Assembly: GCA_963677325.2 (NCBI GenBank)
Contig: CAXXGM010000010.1
Location: forward strand, 62,001-126,000
Source: G963677325 sp963677325
Lineage (GTDB): Bacteria; Bacteroidota; Bacteroidia; Bacteroidales; Prolixibacteraceae
DNA length: 64,000 bases
Reading direction: 5' to 3'
Part shown: positions 16,825 to 26,130 of the stretch, in pieces
Numbering within the stretch: position 1 is the first letter of the stretch
Layout: each line of letters begins with the position of its first letter
Notes under the pieces: generated by a model
Database searches by the model: none
What the model was told of the DNA's origin: nothing
Seen by the model: the letters and a program-made list of their open reading frames with translations, nothing else
Made by a program: the position numbers and the translations under genes

Positions 16825-17931
16825 CTATTTTGAATCAAGCATTGAAAGGGCGAAAGCAACAGCGCCCAAAGCAGTTGCTTTATTGGTACCCAGACGTGAA
16901 ATGCCTGCTCCAATTATAGCTTCTGGATTGTAACTGACCATCTTATTAGTGCCGAATACTTTCAGTTGAACAGTTTTTTGATGAATGATTGCATGGATTC
17001 CTTCTTCGGTATCCAGGTTCACTACTTTTTGGATCAGACGCGGAACTTTTTCTCCATCAGGCAATTCATACCTGCTGTTCATTTCTGCCAATACTGAAGG
17101 CATAAAAAGACCGGAAGCTCCGGATAGTCCGCCACCGATTACGATGAGACAATCGAGAGTAGTTGCGAGCTGGGCCAGTACGTTGCCAAGGATTTCGCCC
17201 ATTTCTGCAAAAGCCCTCTGTGCAGCTTCCCTGTGACCTTTTATTTGACCTGAAGCAATAAAAAAGATGTCTTTGGGAGTAAGAGATTCATTCTCCTGTT
17301 CTCCGCTGTATTTTAAATAAGATGTTTTAATAGCCCTGATGGAAATTCCGTCCTCAGCACACATTTTTGGGTCAAGTTTATTCCGAAAGGCATAAACCTC
17401 AGCGGCCATAGCGTTGTCCCCAATATAAAGCCTTCTATTATGAACAATTCCTCCTCCGAAACCAGTTCCCAGGGTAACTCCCAATAAATTTTCATATCTT
17501 TTGGGTGAACCGGCTTCCTTTAGTTTTAAATTGATCTCCGGAAGAATTCCTGCAATAGCTTCTCCGTAAGTAAATAAATCTCCGTCATTATTGATGAAGA
17601 CCGGCATTTTAAATTCCTCCTCCAGCATGGGCCCCAATGCAACTCCTCCATGATAAGCCGGAAGATTGACCAGGTCGCCAATAATTCCATGAGGATAATC
17701 GGCCGGGCCTGGAAATGCAAAACTTATTGCAGCAGGTTTTTCCTTAAGTTGATCAGCTACGGACCAAAATCCTTTCCTGATGTTTTCAAGGCTCTTTTCC
17801 AGGTTATGACCTTCTGAAGGAAGGGTATAAGGTTCGACAATACTTTCTCCTGATTTTATAGCAGAGAAAACGAAGTTGGTTCCCCCGGCATCAAGTGTCA
17901 TTACAACTCTTTGGTCATTGAACAGATCCAT
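16825..17931 (-). CDS. ROK family sugar kinase or regulator without the usual zinc motif
   Basis: 368 aa. The phosphate-binding LDAGGTNFVFSAI lies at the N-terminus, the catalytic Asp in INNDGDLFTYGEA, and GVTLGTGFGGGIV and IVIGGGLSGAS follow. There is no N-terminal helix-turn-helix, so a kinase is more likely than a repressor. The family zinc motif CxCGxxGC is absent; the equivalent region reads CAEDGISIRAIK. Probable substrate is a hexose or amino sugar. It is a monocistronic gene transcribed toward the M48 protease. Confidence 0.8.
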   Translation of the reverse strand: MDLFNDQRVVMTLDAGGTNFVFSAIKSGESIVEPYTLPSEGHNLEKSLENIRKGFWSVADQLKEKPAAISFAFPGPADYPHGIIGDLVNLPAYHGGVALGPMLEEEFKMPVFINNDGDLFTYGEAIAGILPEINLKLKEAGSPKRYENLLGVTLGTGFGGGIVHNRRLYIGDNAMAAEVYAFRNKLDPKMCAEDGISIRAIKTSYLKYSGEQENESLTPKDIFFIASGQIKGHREAAQRAFAEMGEILGNVLAQLATTLDCLIVIGGGLSGASGLFMPSVLAEMNSRYELPDGEKVPRLIQKVVNLDTEEGIHAIIHQKTVQLKVFGTNKMVSYNPEAIIGAGISRLGTNKATALGAVAFALSMLDSK

Positions 17932-18136
17932 TTATCCAATAGTTAGATTGAAACGCTAAAAATACAAAAACGAATTCTAAACAAATTGTCAATTTTTGCA
18001 TATTTTATATTAATCTGGATTTTTTAAGAGATTGGTAAATCTTAAAAGATGTTGAATGGGAATGTAGGAAATGGTTTTTGTCCGTTTTTTAGGTTAACTT
18101 GTTAATGTCCATTATTTATTTAAAAAAATATACAAG

Positions 18137-18808
18137 ATGAAAAAATTTTTTCTTTCTTTGAGTTTGTTGGCTTTTACCTTGTCAACTATTGCTCAGCCTT
18201 TTACTATTGGAATAAAAGGCGGAATTAATTCCAATACAATCACTACCGATTCGTATAAAGGAATTACAGGATATACATGGCAAGATTTTAAATCAGATAC
18301 TAAAAAGGGTTGGAATCTAGGTGTCTTTGCCCGGATTGGAAATAGAGTCTATCTTCAACCGGAGTTGTTGTATACTCTCTTGAAATCAAATTCGGAAGTG
18401 ACCCTTGTTACTTCCACGGGCACTCTTACTCCCGGAACTTACAGCCAGGTATTTGATGTCAAAGCGATTCAGGTTCCATTACTTTTGGGAATTAAACTGA
18501 TCGATCTTAAAGAAGCCTCTATCCGTGCTTTTACCGGCCCGGCCTTGACGACGGTTTTAAATGACAGCAAAATTGGTATAAGGAAGTCGGGAGGTGTCGA
18601 AATTCCTTCAACCCTTTATGATCCTAAATCTTTCAAAAAAGCAGTGTGGAACTGGCAGTTGGGCGGAGGTATAGATCTTGGATCACTGGTATTTGATGTC
18701 CGATATGAATGGGGATTAACAAATCTGACCGATGGAAATGTAACCGGGATTGGATTTGTCAATAAAGGCAATACCCTTACTTTTTCACTTGGTATAAAAT
18801 TTCTGTAA
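18137..18808 (+). CDS. Outer-membrane beta-barrel protein (PorT/OmpX-like)
   Basis: 223 aa. Signal peptide 1-19 (cleavage after IAQ). The mature protein alternates hydrophobic and polar residues in barrel strands, starts FTIGIKGGINSNTI and ends with FSLGIKFL, a typical C-terminal strand. The family is the outer-membrane beta-barrel group common in Bacteroidetes. Specific role unknown. It is a single gene closed by a strong terminator. Confidence 0.85.
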   Translation: MKKFFLSLSLLAFTLSTIAQPFTIGIKGGINSNTITTDSYKGITGYTWQDFKSDTKKGWNLGVFARIGNRVYLQPELLYTLLKSNSEVTLVTSTGTLTPGTYSQVFDVKAIQVPLLLGIKLIDLKEASIRAFTGPALTTVLNDSKIGIRKSGGVEIPSTLYDPKSFKKAVWNWQLGGGIDLGSLVFDVRYEWGLTNLTDGNVTGIGFVNKGNTLTFSLGIKFL

Positions 18809-18830
18809 TTTCTGATTCAGATGAAATATT

Positions 18831-18865
18831 GAAGGCCGGAATGAATTTCCAGCCTTCTTTTTACT
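18831..18865 (+). terminator. Terminator of the OMP barrel gene
   Basis: GAAGGC (18831-18836) pairs with GCCTTC (18852-18857), with inner GGAA/TTCC pairs, followed by TTTTT. It lies 22 bp after the stop. Confidence 0.75.
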
Positions 18866-18887
18866 ATTTTTTCTTTGTATTATTGAT

Positions 18888-20783
18888 TTATTTCCCGATA
18901 TACTTGACAGCGATTATCGTGGTGTCATCATAGATTTCCTTTTTTCCCCTGAACTTATCAAGGCTCTTCAGAACTTCTTTGATGAATTTTTCCGGTGAGG
19001 CTAAATTGTGTGATTGAATGACGGAATATAATCTCTCTTTCCCAAAAAATGTACCAGTCTTATCCATTTCCTCGGTAATACCATCTGTGTAAGCGATGAT
19101 AGTTTCTCCCGGATTCAGGGTCACAATAGTTTCAACGTATTTTTGATTTTTTCTTACTCCAATAGGGAATCCATGAGTAATGTCAAATTCCTCTATCTGG
19201 TTGTTATTGCGAATAATAAAAGGACGAGGATGTCCGGCATTGCAATAGGCAAATTCTCCGTTGGTCAAATCAAGACGCCCCATCATGACTGTGACATACA
19301 TGTCGGAATCATGTCCTAAACTCAATTCATCATTCAACAATTCCATCATTTTCCCCAGCCTTGTGATAGGATTGGCAATACTCCTGATCAGGGTTCTGGT
19401 AGCAACTGCGAACATTGCTGCTGGAATCCCCTTTCCTAATGTGTCACAGATTGAGAGAAAAAGATGGTTTTCATCAAGAAGGAAAAAATCGAATAAGTCA
19501 CCTCCTACAATCTTGGCCGGTAACAGCTTGCCGTAACAATCAAAATCTGTTCTTCCCGGAAATAGAGGAAATTTAGTTGGAACAATACCCATTTCAATTT
19601 CCTTTGCCAAGTTTAGCTCCTTATCCATTTCTTCATTGTCCATTTCTGTTTTGAGGCGTTCCTTTTCATAATTACGGAGCTTCCTTTTCATTATATCTAT
19701 ACTTTGGGAAAGGATATCTATTTCGTTGGAAAGAGGGTGACTATATATTCCTTCCTCCTCTATCATTTTGAGGGAATCATCAGCAAGAGTCGTGATGGGG
19801 GAGACTAATCTTCTGGATAGATAAATAGACAAAGCGGCGGAGAGACTCACAATAAAAAGTACAATCAATATCTCCATGAACAACATTTTGTTTATAGCGG
19901 ACATATATTCAGATACCGGCAAAACAGAAACCATCAACCAATTAATTTTACTCAGGGGCCAGTAAAGAGCCACTGATTTTTTCCTGATTGATGCATTAGG
20001 ATGAATATACACTACTCCTTCCTTTCCTTCCCTGATAATTTGTTTAATATTCAGGTTGCTTAAAAACTGTGGGAGGCTGTCTGCTTTCCAATGCATCGAA
20101 TTCGCATCCTGAGGATAAATAATTTCCCCTTTATCTGAAATTAAAACCGGAAAACCGTTTTTTAAAACATCCAGTTCTCGAAGTGCGCCAATTTCTCTAT
20201 CAAGGGATAGTGCACAATAAATAATACCTTTTGCTTTCTGATTTAGTGAATTAAAAAAAACAGGACTGGAATAAATAAGTACTTGTTTAAATCCTGATTT
20301 TTTATTTTTTGAGTAAAAAGGGGAACTCCATTCCGGTGAAACTCTGAGGGAAGGTTGATTCATCCAGTTTTCTGCTGAAGGAAATTCGTGAAAGAATGTA
20401 GGTTTGTCCGATTTAATTGTATTCCCTTCACGATATAAAAAATAATCACTTTGAATCCGGGTAGAATCTTTCGGGTCGAAGCCAATAAAACGTATGGCGA
20501 CTACTCCCGGTTTGGCTTTGAAAATAAAAGGAGCATATTTGGACGGACTGCCGGTTTCAAATTCTGTTGTTAAAGTTTTGATAAGCCATTCTGTCTCCTT
20601 CATTGAATTTTGAATGGGGCTGATTGCCACCTCAGTATGGTATTTTAACTTATAAGAGAGACTATCAAGAACCATATTTTTCGTAAACCAATAGCCGGCA
20701 ATGGTGATGATCACTGCAAGGAGCATTTCGGATCCAAGTAAATAAATGCTCAGAGTAGAGGAAATATTCCTGCTCTTCTTCAT
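18888..20783 (-). CDS. Membrane sensor PP2C-type phosphatase (SpoIIE/RsbU-like)
   Basis: 631 aa. A transmembrane helix (about 13-32) is followed by a periplasmic sensor region (about 33-295, Cache-like), a second transmembrane helix (about 298-320), a HAMP-like linker with coiled coil (about 325-395) and a SpoIIE phosphatase domain (about 405-630). Phosphatase motifs seen: GGDLFDFF and CDTLGKGIPAAMFA (metal Asp residues), YCNAGHPRP, and AYTDGITE. Known: such proteins dephosphorylate anti-sigma-factor antagonists in partner-switching. No STAS or HATPase partner gene is adjacent, so the target is unknown. Two hairpins lie upstream. Confidence 0.9.
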   Translation of the reverse strand: MKKSRNISSTLSIYLLGSEMLLAVIITIAGYWFTKNMVLDSLSYKLKYHTEVAISPIQNSMKETEWLIKTLTTEFETGSPSKYAPFIFKAKPGVVAIRFIGFDPKDSTRIQSDYFLYREGNTIKSDKPTFFHEFPSAENWMNQPSLRVSPEWSSPFYSKNKKSGFKQVLIYSSPVFFNSLNQKAKGIIYCALSLDREIGALRELDVLKNGFPVLISDKGEIIYPQDANSMHWKADSLPQFLSNLNIKQIIREGKEGVVYIHPNASIRKKSVALYWPLSKINWLMVSVLPVSEYMSAINKMLFMEILIVLFIVSLSAALSIYLSRRLVSPITTLADDSLKMIEEEGIYSHPLSNEIDILSQSIDIMKRKLRNYEKERLKTEMDNEEMDKELNLAKEIEMGIVPTKFPLFPGRTDFDCYGKLLPAKIVGGDLFDFFLLDENHLFLSICDTLGKGIPAAMFAVATRTLIRSIANPITRLGKMMELLNDELSLGHDSDMYVTVMMGRLDLTNGEFAYCNAGHPRPFIIRNNNQIEEFDITHGFPIGVRKNQKYVETIVTLNPGETIIAYTDGITEEMDKTGTFFGKERLYSVIQSHNLASPEKFIKEVLKSLDKFRGKKEIYDDTTIIAVKYIGK

Positions 20784-20809
20784 TAATTATTTTTTTATCC
20801 TATTGGTTT

Positions 20810-20839
20810 GATGAAAGTTACGTTAAGGTAACTTTCATC
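20810..20839. promoter_or_regulatory. Perfect 11-bp inverted repeat upstream of the phosphatase gene
   Basis: GATGAAAGTTA (20810-20820) pairs with TAACTTTCATC (20829-20839) around an 8-nt loop. It lies 27 bp upstream of the phosphatase start codon, with no T tract. It could be an operator or a leader hairpin. Confidence 0.5.
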
Positions 20840-20888
20840 ATTTAATAATTCCCAAATTCTAAGTTCCCATTGAATATTTTCCCTTTGA

Positions 20889-20920
20889 ACAGGTGCATTG
20901 AAATTTTTTCATGCACCTGT
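20889..20920 (-). terminator. Hairpin downstream of fabG
   Basis: A perfect 10-bp stem ACAGGTGCAT / ATGCACCTGT (20889-20898 with 20911-20920), 53 bp beyond the fabG stop. The downstream T tract is missing, so it is a weak intrinsic terminator or an mRNA-end stabilising structure. Confidence 0.4.
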
Positions 20921-20972
20921 TTAAATATATTAAATTAATAATTAAATCTAAATCTTTGGGAAAGAATGATCA

Positions 20973-21719
20973 TTAAGTGTTCATTGCACCGCAAACATTA
21001 ATAACTTGTCCCGATACATAAGAAGCCAGATCAGAAGCGAGGAAAAGGGCCACTTTAGCCACTTCTTCAGGTAAGCCTCCACGTCTTAAGGGAATGGAAG
21101 CCTCCCATTGTTTGCGTGCTTCTTCCGGTATTTTTGCAGTCATTTCCGTGATAATAAAACCAGGAGCAATTGCATTTGAACGGATTCCCCTTGAACCAAG
21201 CTCTTTGGCAACAGATTTGGTGAATCCGATAATCCCGGCTTTTGAGGCAGAATAATTAGCCTGACCGGCATTTCCGCTAACTCCAACCACTGAACTGAGA
21301 TTAACAATAGAGCCTTCCCGGTTTTTCAGCATATTGGATTGAACAGCTTTGGTAAAATTAAAAACTGATTTCAGGTTGACATTGATCACCGCATCCCATT
21401 GTTCTTCAGTCATCCTCATCAATAGGGTATCTTTTGTAATTCCGGCATTGTTTACCAGAATGTTTATGACGCCAAAATCCTTGATAATTTCATCAACTAT
21501 TTTCTGTGTATCTGCAAACTTGGAGGCATCTGAAGCATAGGCTTTGGCTTTTACTCCCAATGATTGCAATTCCGATTCAGTCGATTTGGCAATATCATCA
21601 TAGAACAAATCAGTGAAAGCAATATTACAACCTTCTTCTGCCAGTTTCATTGCAATTGCTTTACCAATTCCCCTGGATGCACCGGTTACAATGGCCGTTT
21701 TTCCTTCTAAGAGTTTCAT
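20973..21719 (-). CDS. fabG: 3-oxoacyl-[acyl-carrier-protein] reductase
   Basis: 248 aa short-chain dehydrogenase. Seen: NADPH loop TGASRGIGKAIA, NNAGIT, catalytic Ser in NLSSVVG, YSASKAG (Tyr and Lys), and IAPGFIITEM. It reduces 3-oxoacyl-ACP in fatty acid elongation. The match to FabG is close in length and motifs. No other fatty-acid gene is adjacent, so a different short-chain alcohol substrate cannot be fully excluded. Confidence 0.9.
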   Translation of the reverse strand: MKLLEGKTAIVTGASRGIGKAIAMKLAEEGCNIAFTDLFYDDIAKSTESELQSLGVKAKAYASDASKFADTQKIVDEIIKDFGVINILVNNAGITKDTLLMRMTEEQWDAVINVNLKSVFNFTKAVQSNMLKNREGSIVNLSSVVGVSGNAGQANYSASKAGIIGFTKSVAKELGSRGIRSNAIAPGFIITEMTAKIPEEARKQWEASIPLRRGGLPEEVAKVALFLASDLASYVSGQVINVCGAMNT

Positions 21720-21929
21720 TTTTTAATATTTATAAGTTATTAAGGGGTATTATTCAGGATGAATTTCCATATCCTTAGAAAAATACAGACAGACTCCTGA
21801 ATCAACAGGGTAAAAATACAAATCTTTAATTAGAACCGCTTTCTAATCTTTTTATATTTTAAACTAATTTATGATTAAAAGATTCAGAAAGTTAAGTTCC
21901 AGAATGAAGATTAAAAAACAAGATTAGAT

Positions 21930-22664
21930 TTAAATGATCTGCTTTTCCTTCGATATCAGCTGATATGCTTCATTTACCTTTTGAAATTTTTCATTGGCAG
22001 CTTTCTGAATTTCAGGGCCGAGATAACTTACTTTATCAGGATGATATTTTACAGCCATTTTGCGGTAAGCTTTCTTAATTTCCTCTGGAGTGGCGGTAGT
22101 CTCTATTCCAAGTATATTGTAAGCCCAATCAGTTTTAGGCACAAACATGGCTTCGATGGATTGATAATCGGCATCAGAAATGCCCAATGAGCTGGCTATA
22201 TGCTGTATACACAGGAGTTCTTCTGGCGCAATACTTCCATCAGCGGCTGCAATTCCAAACAGAAAATGGACAAGCTGAAGACGTGAAGAATGATCCATGT
22301 AATGTTTTATCTGATGACAAATTTCTGTTTCCCTGATCTCCTGATCCCTGAGTCTTTGAAGAATTTGTAAAGCCTGATAAGCTCCTTCCTCTCCAAAATT
22401 ATGGTTCAGAAACTCCTTCACATAATTTAATTCAGATTTTAAATACTTTCCGTCTGCTTTTAGTACTGCTGTAACAAGTACCAGTAAACTAAAAAGATAA
22501 TCTCCTTGTGTGGTTTCTATCTGGCGGGAGGGGGGGCGTTGATTTTCAAATATATGATCTGCCTCATCAAGAAATGAGCCAAGGAAAAATCCTGCCAAAG
22601 CACCCAATGGGCCTCCAAGGGTGAAACCCAGGCCTCCACCAATCCATTTGCCGAATTTTGCCAT
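21930..22664 (-). CDS. TerB-like plus DnaJ-domain co-chaperone (DjlA-like)
   Basis: 244 aa. Residues 1-35 are Gly-rich and hydrophobic (GKWIGGGLGFTLGGPLGAL, then AGFFLGSFLDE), a likely membrane-associated helix as in DjlA. Residues 50-165 form an all-helical TerB-like domain. A C-terminal J domain (about 178-240) has YHPDKVSYLGP with the HPD motif needed to stimulate Hsp70 ATPase. It overlaps the coaE stop by one base, so the two are co-translated at the end of the nusB cluster. Confidence 0.88.
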   Translation of the reverse strand: MAKFGKWIGGGLGFTLGGPLGALAGFFLGSFLDEADHIFENQRPPSRQIETTQGDYLFSLLVLVTAVLKADGKYLKSELNYVKEFLNHNFGEEGAYQALQILQRLRDQEIRETEICHQIKHYMDHSSRLQLVHFLFGIAAADGSIAPEELLCIQHIASSLGISDADYQSIEAMFVPKTDWAYNILGIETTATPEEIKKAYRKMAVKYHPDKVSYLGPEIQKAANEKFQKVNEAYQLISKEKQII

Positions 22665-23248
22665 TATTTTCTAAAAATTTTGTCCAGCATAAGTATCTGG
22701 GGAATTATTAAATTTTCTTCATTATTCAGTATAATATGATCAGCCAATGGAATTTTTTCTTCGTCAGACATTTGATTTTTTATACGTTCCATTACAGCTT
22801 TCCTGCTTGTTTTATCCCTTTGCATTACTCTTTGAATCCTGATATTCTCATCAGCAGTAATAAGAATATTGAAATCAAAATCTTTATAGGATCCGGTTTC
22901 AAATAATATTGCAGCTTCATAGATAATGTAATCTTCCTTTTTATGCTCATCCATCCAGTAATGAAAATTTTCATTTACTATAGGGTGAACAAGATGATTT
23001 ACTCCATTTTTCAAAACAGGATTATTGAAGATTAAAGCAGCAATTTTTTTGCGGTCAGGTTTTCCATCGGTGTTGTAGATATTTTTCCCGAAAAGATCAA
23101 TTAACCCCGAACGAATAGAATCATTGGTTTCCTGGAGAGTTCTGGCCACTTCGTCGGCATGAAAAACAGAAACTCCCAATATTTTAAAAACATTGCAAAT
23201 AGTCGTTTTACCGCTTCCGATCCCGCCAGTGATGCCTATTTTCTTCAT
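22664..23248 (-). CDS. coaE: Dephospho-CoA kinase
   Basis: 194 aa. The P-loop GGIGSGKTTI is at the N-terminus; VFHADEVAR holds the substrate Asp; the lid RVMQRDKTSRKAVMERIKNQ carries basic residues. It phosphorylates dephospho-CoA in the last step of coenzyme A synthesis. It lies 23 bp after ybbR, in the conserved Bacteroidetes order yajC-ybbR-coaE. Confidence 0.94.
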   Translation of the reverse strand: MKKIGITGGIGSGKTTICNVFKILGVSVFHADEVARTLQETNDSIRSGLIDLFGKNIYNTDGKPDRKKIAALIFNNPVLKNGVNHLVHPIVNENFHYWMDEHKKEDYIIYEAAILFETGSYKDFDFNILITADENIRIQRVMQRDKTSRKAVMERIKNQMSDEEKIPLADHIILNNEENLIIPQILMLDKIFRK

Positions 23249-23271
23249 AGAGATGATTAGTCTTTAATCTG

Positions 23272-24270
23272 TTATTTTTTATACTCTATTACGTATTCCA
23301 CCTCTTTAGGATAATAGTCAACAGATAATACCGACTCTGGGTATCGGCCAAGCTGAACCGGTAATTTGGTTAATGCCAATAATTTCGAATTATAGTAGAC
23401 AAAGGCTTTGAAATTGTTTTTATTAATATTAGCATATTCACCTAAGCCGATACGACAAGAGACCTTTACTTTAGCCGGAAATAATTTTATAGTCAGTGAA
23501 TCAGGAGCATTTAAGATATTCACCGGTATTTCAAAGGCTGCTTCCGTATATTGTTCGACAGGGACATTCAGGAGTACTTTTTTTACTTTGCTTGTCAGTC
23601 CCGATGGCAGATCAAGTTTTAACTCCCTTAATAAATTGTGTGAAATTTCTTTGAATTCATACTCTTTGGTCTGGATGGACTTCAAGGTATCAAGGACATT
23701 TTGGGGGCCGTGTACCCAAATTGAATCGGGGCTGGTGAAAGGAGATTGTCTTGAAGCAAATTCTTTAAAAAAGCTAAGTCTGACTCTTGGCCTCACTTTA
23801 ATTTTCCGGTCTGACATTGGACTCACATCAAAATAAAGTGAATCTGGATATATGCTGATAATTTGCATATCATTACTGATTTGTCTTGCAATGCTCTCTT
23901 TATGGTTAATGGTAGAGACTTCATACCTGGAAATATATTTATTATTCAGATAATTGTGGGTTAATTCCCCCACATCCAATAGGAGAGGTGAGAAAATGAG
24001 ACCTACTTTATATTGGAGAATCGTAAAACCTGTTGCATCGACAGTCATTTCCAGCTCTTTTGGAAGAGGTCTTGAGAACTGTTTGTTTTTAGGAATATTT
24101 ACGTACTGTACGGGAACTAAAATACGGTCCGTATATTTTTTTTCAAGTGAATTGAGAAACCATAGGAAAACCGATAATCCAAGGCAAATCAGATAGACAA
24201 TGATTTTCTGTTTGCTTTGGATACTAAACAAGGCTCTTATATGAGAGATAGTTTGAAATGGCATAATCAA
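23272..24270 (-). CDS. YbbR-domain membrane protein (CdaR-like)
   Basis: 332 aa. One N-terminal transmembrane helix (about 22-40, IIVYLICLGLSVFLWFLNSL) is followed by tandem YbbR-like beta domains on the outer side of the membrane. In Firmicutes the related CdaR regulates the diadenylate cyclase CdaA; a Bacteroidetes equivalent is plausible but no cyclase gene is near. Cluster position between yajC and coaE is conserved in the phylum. A terminator hairpin lies just upstream of its ATG, so it may have its own promoter or depend on readthrough. Confidence 0.8.
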   Translation of the reverse strand: MIMPFQTISHIRALFSIQSKQKIIVYLICLGLSVFLWFLNSLEKKYTDRILVPVQYVNIPKNKQFSRPLPKELEMTVDATGFTILQYKVGLIFSPLLLDVGELTHNYLNNKYISRYEVSTINHKESIARQISNDMQIISIYPDSLYFDVSPMSDRKIKVRPRVRLSFFKEFASRQSPFTSPDSIWVHGPQNVLDTLKSIQTKEYEFKEISHNLLRELKLDLPSGLTSKVKKVLLNVPVEQYTEAAFEIPVNILNAPDSLTIKLFPAKVKVSCRIGLGEYANINKNNFKAFVYYNSKLLALTKLPVQLGRYPESVLSVDYYPKEVEYVIEYKK

Positions 24271-24280
24271 TTATGCAAGA

Positions 24281-24307
24281 AATAAAAAAAGCCGGTGCTC
24301 CGGCTTT
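24281..24307 (-). terminator. Terminator between yajC and ybbR
   Basis: AAGCCGG (24289-24295), loop TGCT, CCGGCTT (24300-24306). On the minus strand the hairpin is followed by a run of seven Ts. It lies directly after the yajC stop and only 11 bp before the ybbR start codon. Confidence 0.75.
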
Positions 24308-24310
24308 TGA

Positions 24311-24628
24311 TTATTTTTGTGCCGGAGCATCCGTGATATCTTTAAGAACCACGCTTTTATCCACTTTTACCTTGATTCCTGGAGCGATTTCGAGCATGAT
24401 AATGTTATCTTTAATCTCCTCTATTTTTCCATAAAGACCACCCGTCGTAACAACTTTGTCTCCCTTCTGCAGTGCAGAACGAAATTTCTGAAGCTCTTTC
24501 TGACGTTTGATCTGAGGTCTGATCATAAAGAAATAAAAAACTACTATGATTAAAATCATAGGGAGAAACATGGAAAACATATTCTGCCCTTGTGAAGCCT
24601 GGGCGATAACCAATAAATCAGATTTCAT
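24311..24628 (-). CDS. yajC: Preprotein translocase subunit YajC
   Basis: 105 aa. One transmembrane helix (about 17-37, MFSMFLPMILIIVVFYFFMI) followed by RPQIKRQKELQKFRSALQKG and a cytoplasmic KOW-like tail (DKVVTTGGLYGKI). This is the standard YajC layout; the protein associates with SecDF and YidC at the Sec translocon. Its start overlaps the stop of the DUF1573 gene by 4 bp. Confidence 0.95.
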   Translation of the reverse strand: MKSDLLVIAQASQGQNMFSMFLPMILIIVVFYFFMIRPQIKRQKELQKFRSALQKGDKVVTTGGLYGKIEEIKDNIIMLEIAPGIKVKVDKSVVLKDITDAPAQK

Positions 24629-25101
24629 TTTTCCTTTTTTAAAAGATTATTAATTTGTTCATCTTCAATGTAAGCAATTATAGTCAAAATTTTCCGTTCA
24701 CCTTCCATTGTACTAACTTCCAGGGTTTTCAAAAGATTCCCCCATTCACCGGTAGTGCTTAGAGTCATTTCAATTTCTGAGCGTTCACCTGGTTTTATCT
24801 CAGAATCATGAAATTTAACTGTAATGCAATCGCAGGACCTGACAACTTCTTTTATCTTAAGCGGTTTGTTTCCTCCGTTTTTAAATACGAATGAAAATGA
24901 AACAGTTTCACCGGCTTTAAGTGTACCAAAATTATGCATTTCTGCCAGAAATTCAATCCTCGCAGCTTCATTTTTTTCAGGAAGAGACGGCGAAGTAGTC
25001 TCTGTCTTTCTTCTATTTCCGCAGCCCGAGGATAAAATTATGAAAACCATCAAAGAAATGAAAACTTTACCCATGATCCTGTTCACTTTTTTTATATACA
25101 A
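24625..25101 (-). CDS. DUF1573 lipoprotein
   Basis: 158 aa. Signal peptide with lipobox LSSGC (Cys27). The DUF1573 domain (about 50-140) has HNFGTLKAGETVSFSFVFKN and CDCITV, an immunoglobulin-like beta fold. Usually found in Bacteroidetes envelopes; function unknown. It is translationally coupled to yajC. Confidence 0.85.
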   Translation of the reverse strand: MYIKKVNRIMGKVFISLMVFIILSSGCGNRRKTETTSPSLPEKNEAARIEFLAEMHNFGTLKAGETVSFSFVFKNGGNKPLKIKEVVRSCDCITVKFHDSEIKPGERSEIEMTLSTTGEWGNLLKTLEVSTMEGERKILTIIAYIEDEQINNLLKKEK

Positions 25102-25126
25102 ACGCGATTGCTTTCACAATTGTCCG

Positions 25127-26077
25127 CTATGATCCTTCCATCAGTCCTCGTCCGGTTTTTTTGATTTTTCCCTCTTCCTGGAAATCTTTGGTAATACGAT
25201 CAAGGACACCATTGATAAAGTTGCTGCTCCTGTTTGTACTGTAATATTTAGCTAATTCAATGTATTCATTAAGTGTTACTTTGACCGGAATAGAGGGAAA
25301 GTCAGTCAGCTCAGTTATTGCTAACTCCATAATCAATACATCCATTATTGCAACTCGATCCACATCCCAGTTTTTCGTATAGTTTTCAATAATCTTTCTG
25401 TTTTGCTGATTATTATTCACAGCCTTTCGCAGAAGCTTTACTGTAAATTCCTCATCTTCTTCATCTTTATACAAAGGCATAAGGTAATGACACTCATCAT
25501 TCTCTGATTTGAATTTCTTTAGAGTCTTGATGATCATAGAAATAACGAAATCAAGATCATCGTTCCAATAAATACACCGTTCCTCCAATTCATTTTGTAG
25601 AGGTTCACAGTTTATTAAAAAAGTGGAATAAAAATCTTCACAGAAACGCCTGTCTGCATTAAAATCGTCTGAGCCGGAATTAATGTAATCATTATAAAGA
25701 TCTGACTCAACCATTAACTGGTAAATTTTGCGGATAAGGTCCTGATGACCAGTCCAGTTCAATCTGTTTTTATTCAGATATTCAATAAGAGACCTGTCTT
25801 TGGCAATCCTGATGATAAGTCTGTTATTGATGAATTTCAAATTTGGATTTAAATCCTCTTCTGTAGGCAGATTTTTTAATTTACGTGATTCGATTTTCCC
25901 TTCTGCAAAATCTTTAATTTCTCCAGGTAAGGAAAGAAGCAAATGATACAAATCATATGTTTTCTTAATGCTTAATTGAAGCTCAGACTCCGATTGATGG
26001 ACAGTTTTTTCTGAGGACGTGACGTGAGCATACAGTATCTGCAAAACTTTGGTTCGGATGATCCTTCGGCTTATCAT
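25127..26077 (-). CDS. nusB: Transcription antitermination factor NusB
   Basis: 316 aa, about twice the E. coli length, as is usual in Bacteroidetes where an N-terminal helical extension precedes the NusB fold. The C-terminal half carries the family signature: NWDVDRVAIMDVLIMELAI, then IPVKVTLNEYIELAKYYS and NGVLDRI. NusB with NusE binds boxA RNA and prevents termination in rRNA operons. It is the first gene of the nusB-DUF1573-yajC cluster. Confidence 0.92.
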   Translation of the reverse strand: MISRRIIRTKVLQILYAHVTSSEKTVHQSESELQLSIKKTYDLYHLLLSLPGEIKDFAEGKIESRKLKNLPTEEDLNPNLKFINNRLIIRIAKDRSLIEYLNKNRLNWTGHQDLIRKIYQLMVESDLYNDYINSGSDDFNADRRFCEDFYSTFLINCEPLQNELEERCIYWNDDLDFVISMIIKTLKKFKSENDECHYLMPLYKDEEDEEFTVKLLRKAVNNNQQNRKIIENYTKNWDVDRVAIMDVLIMELAITELTDFPSIPVKVTLNEYIELAKYYSTNRSSNFINGVLDRITKDFQEEGKIKKTGRGLMEGS

Positions 26078-26130
26078 GATTGAACAGAACTTTTTTCATT
26101 AAAATATAGGTTGCAAAAGTACAATAAAAA

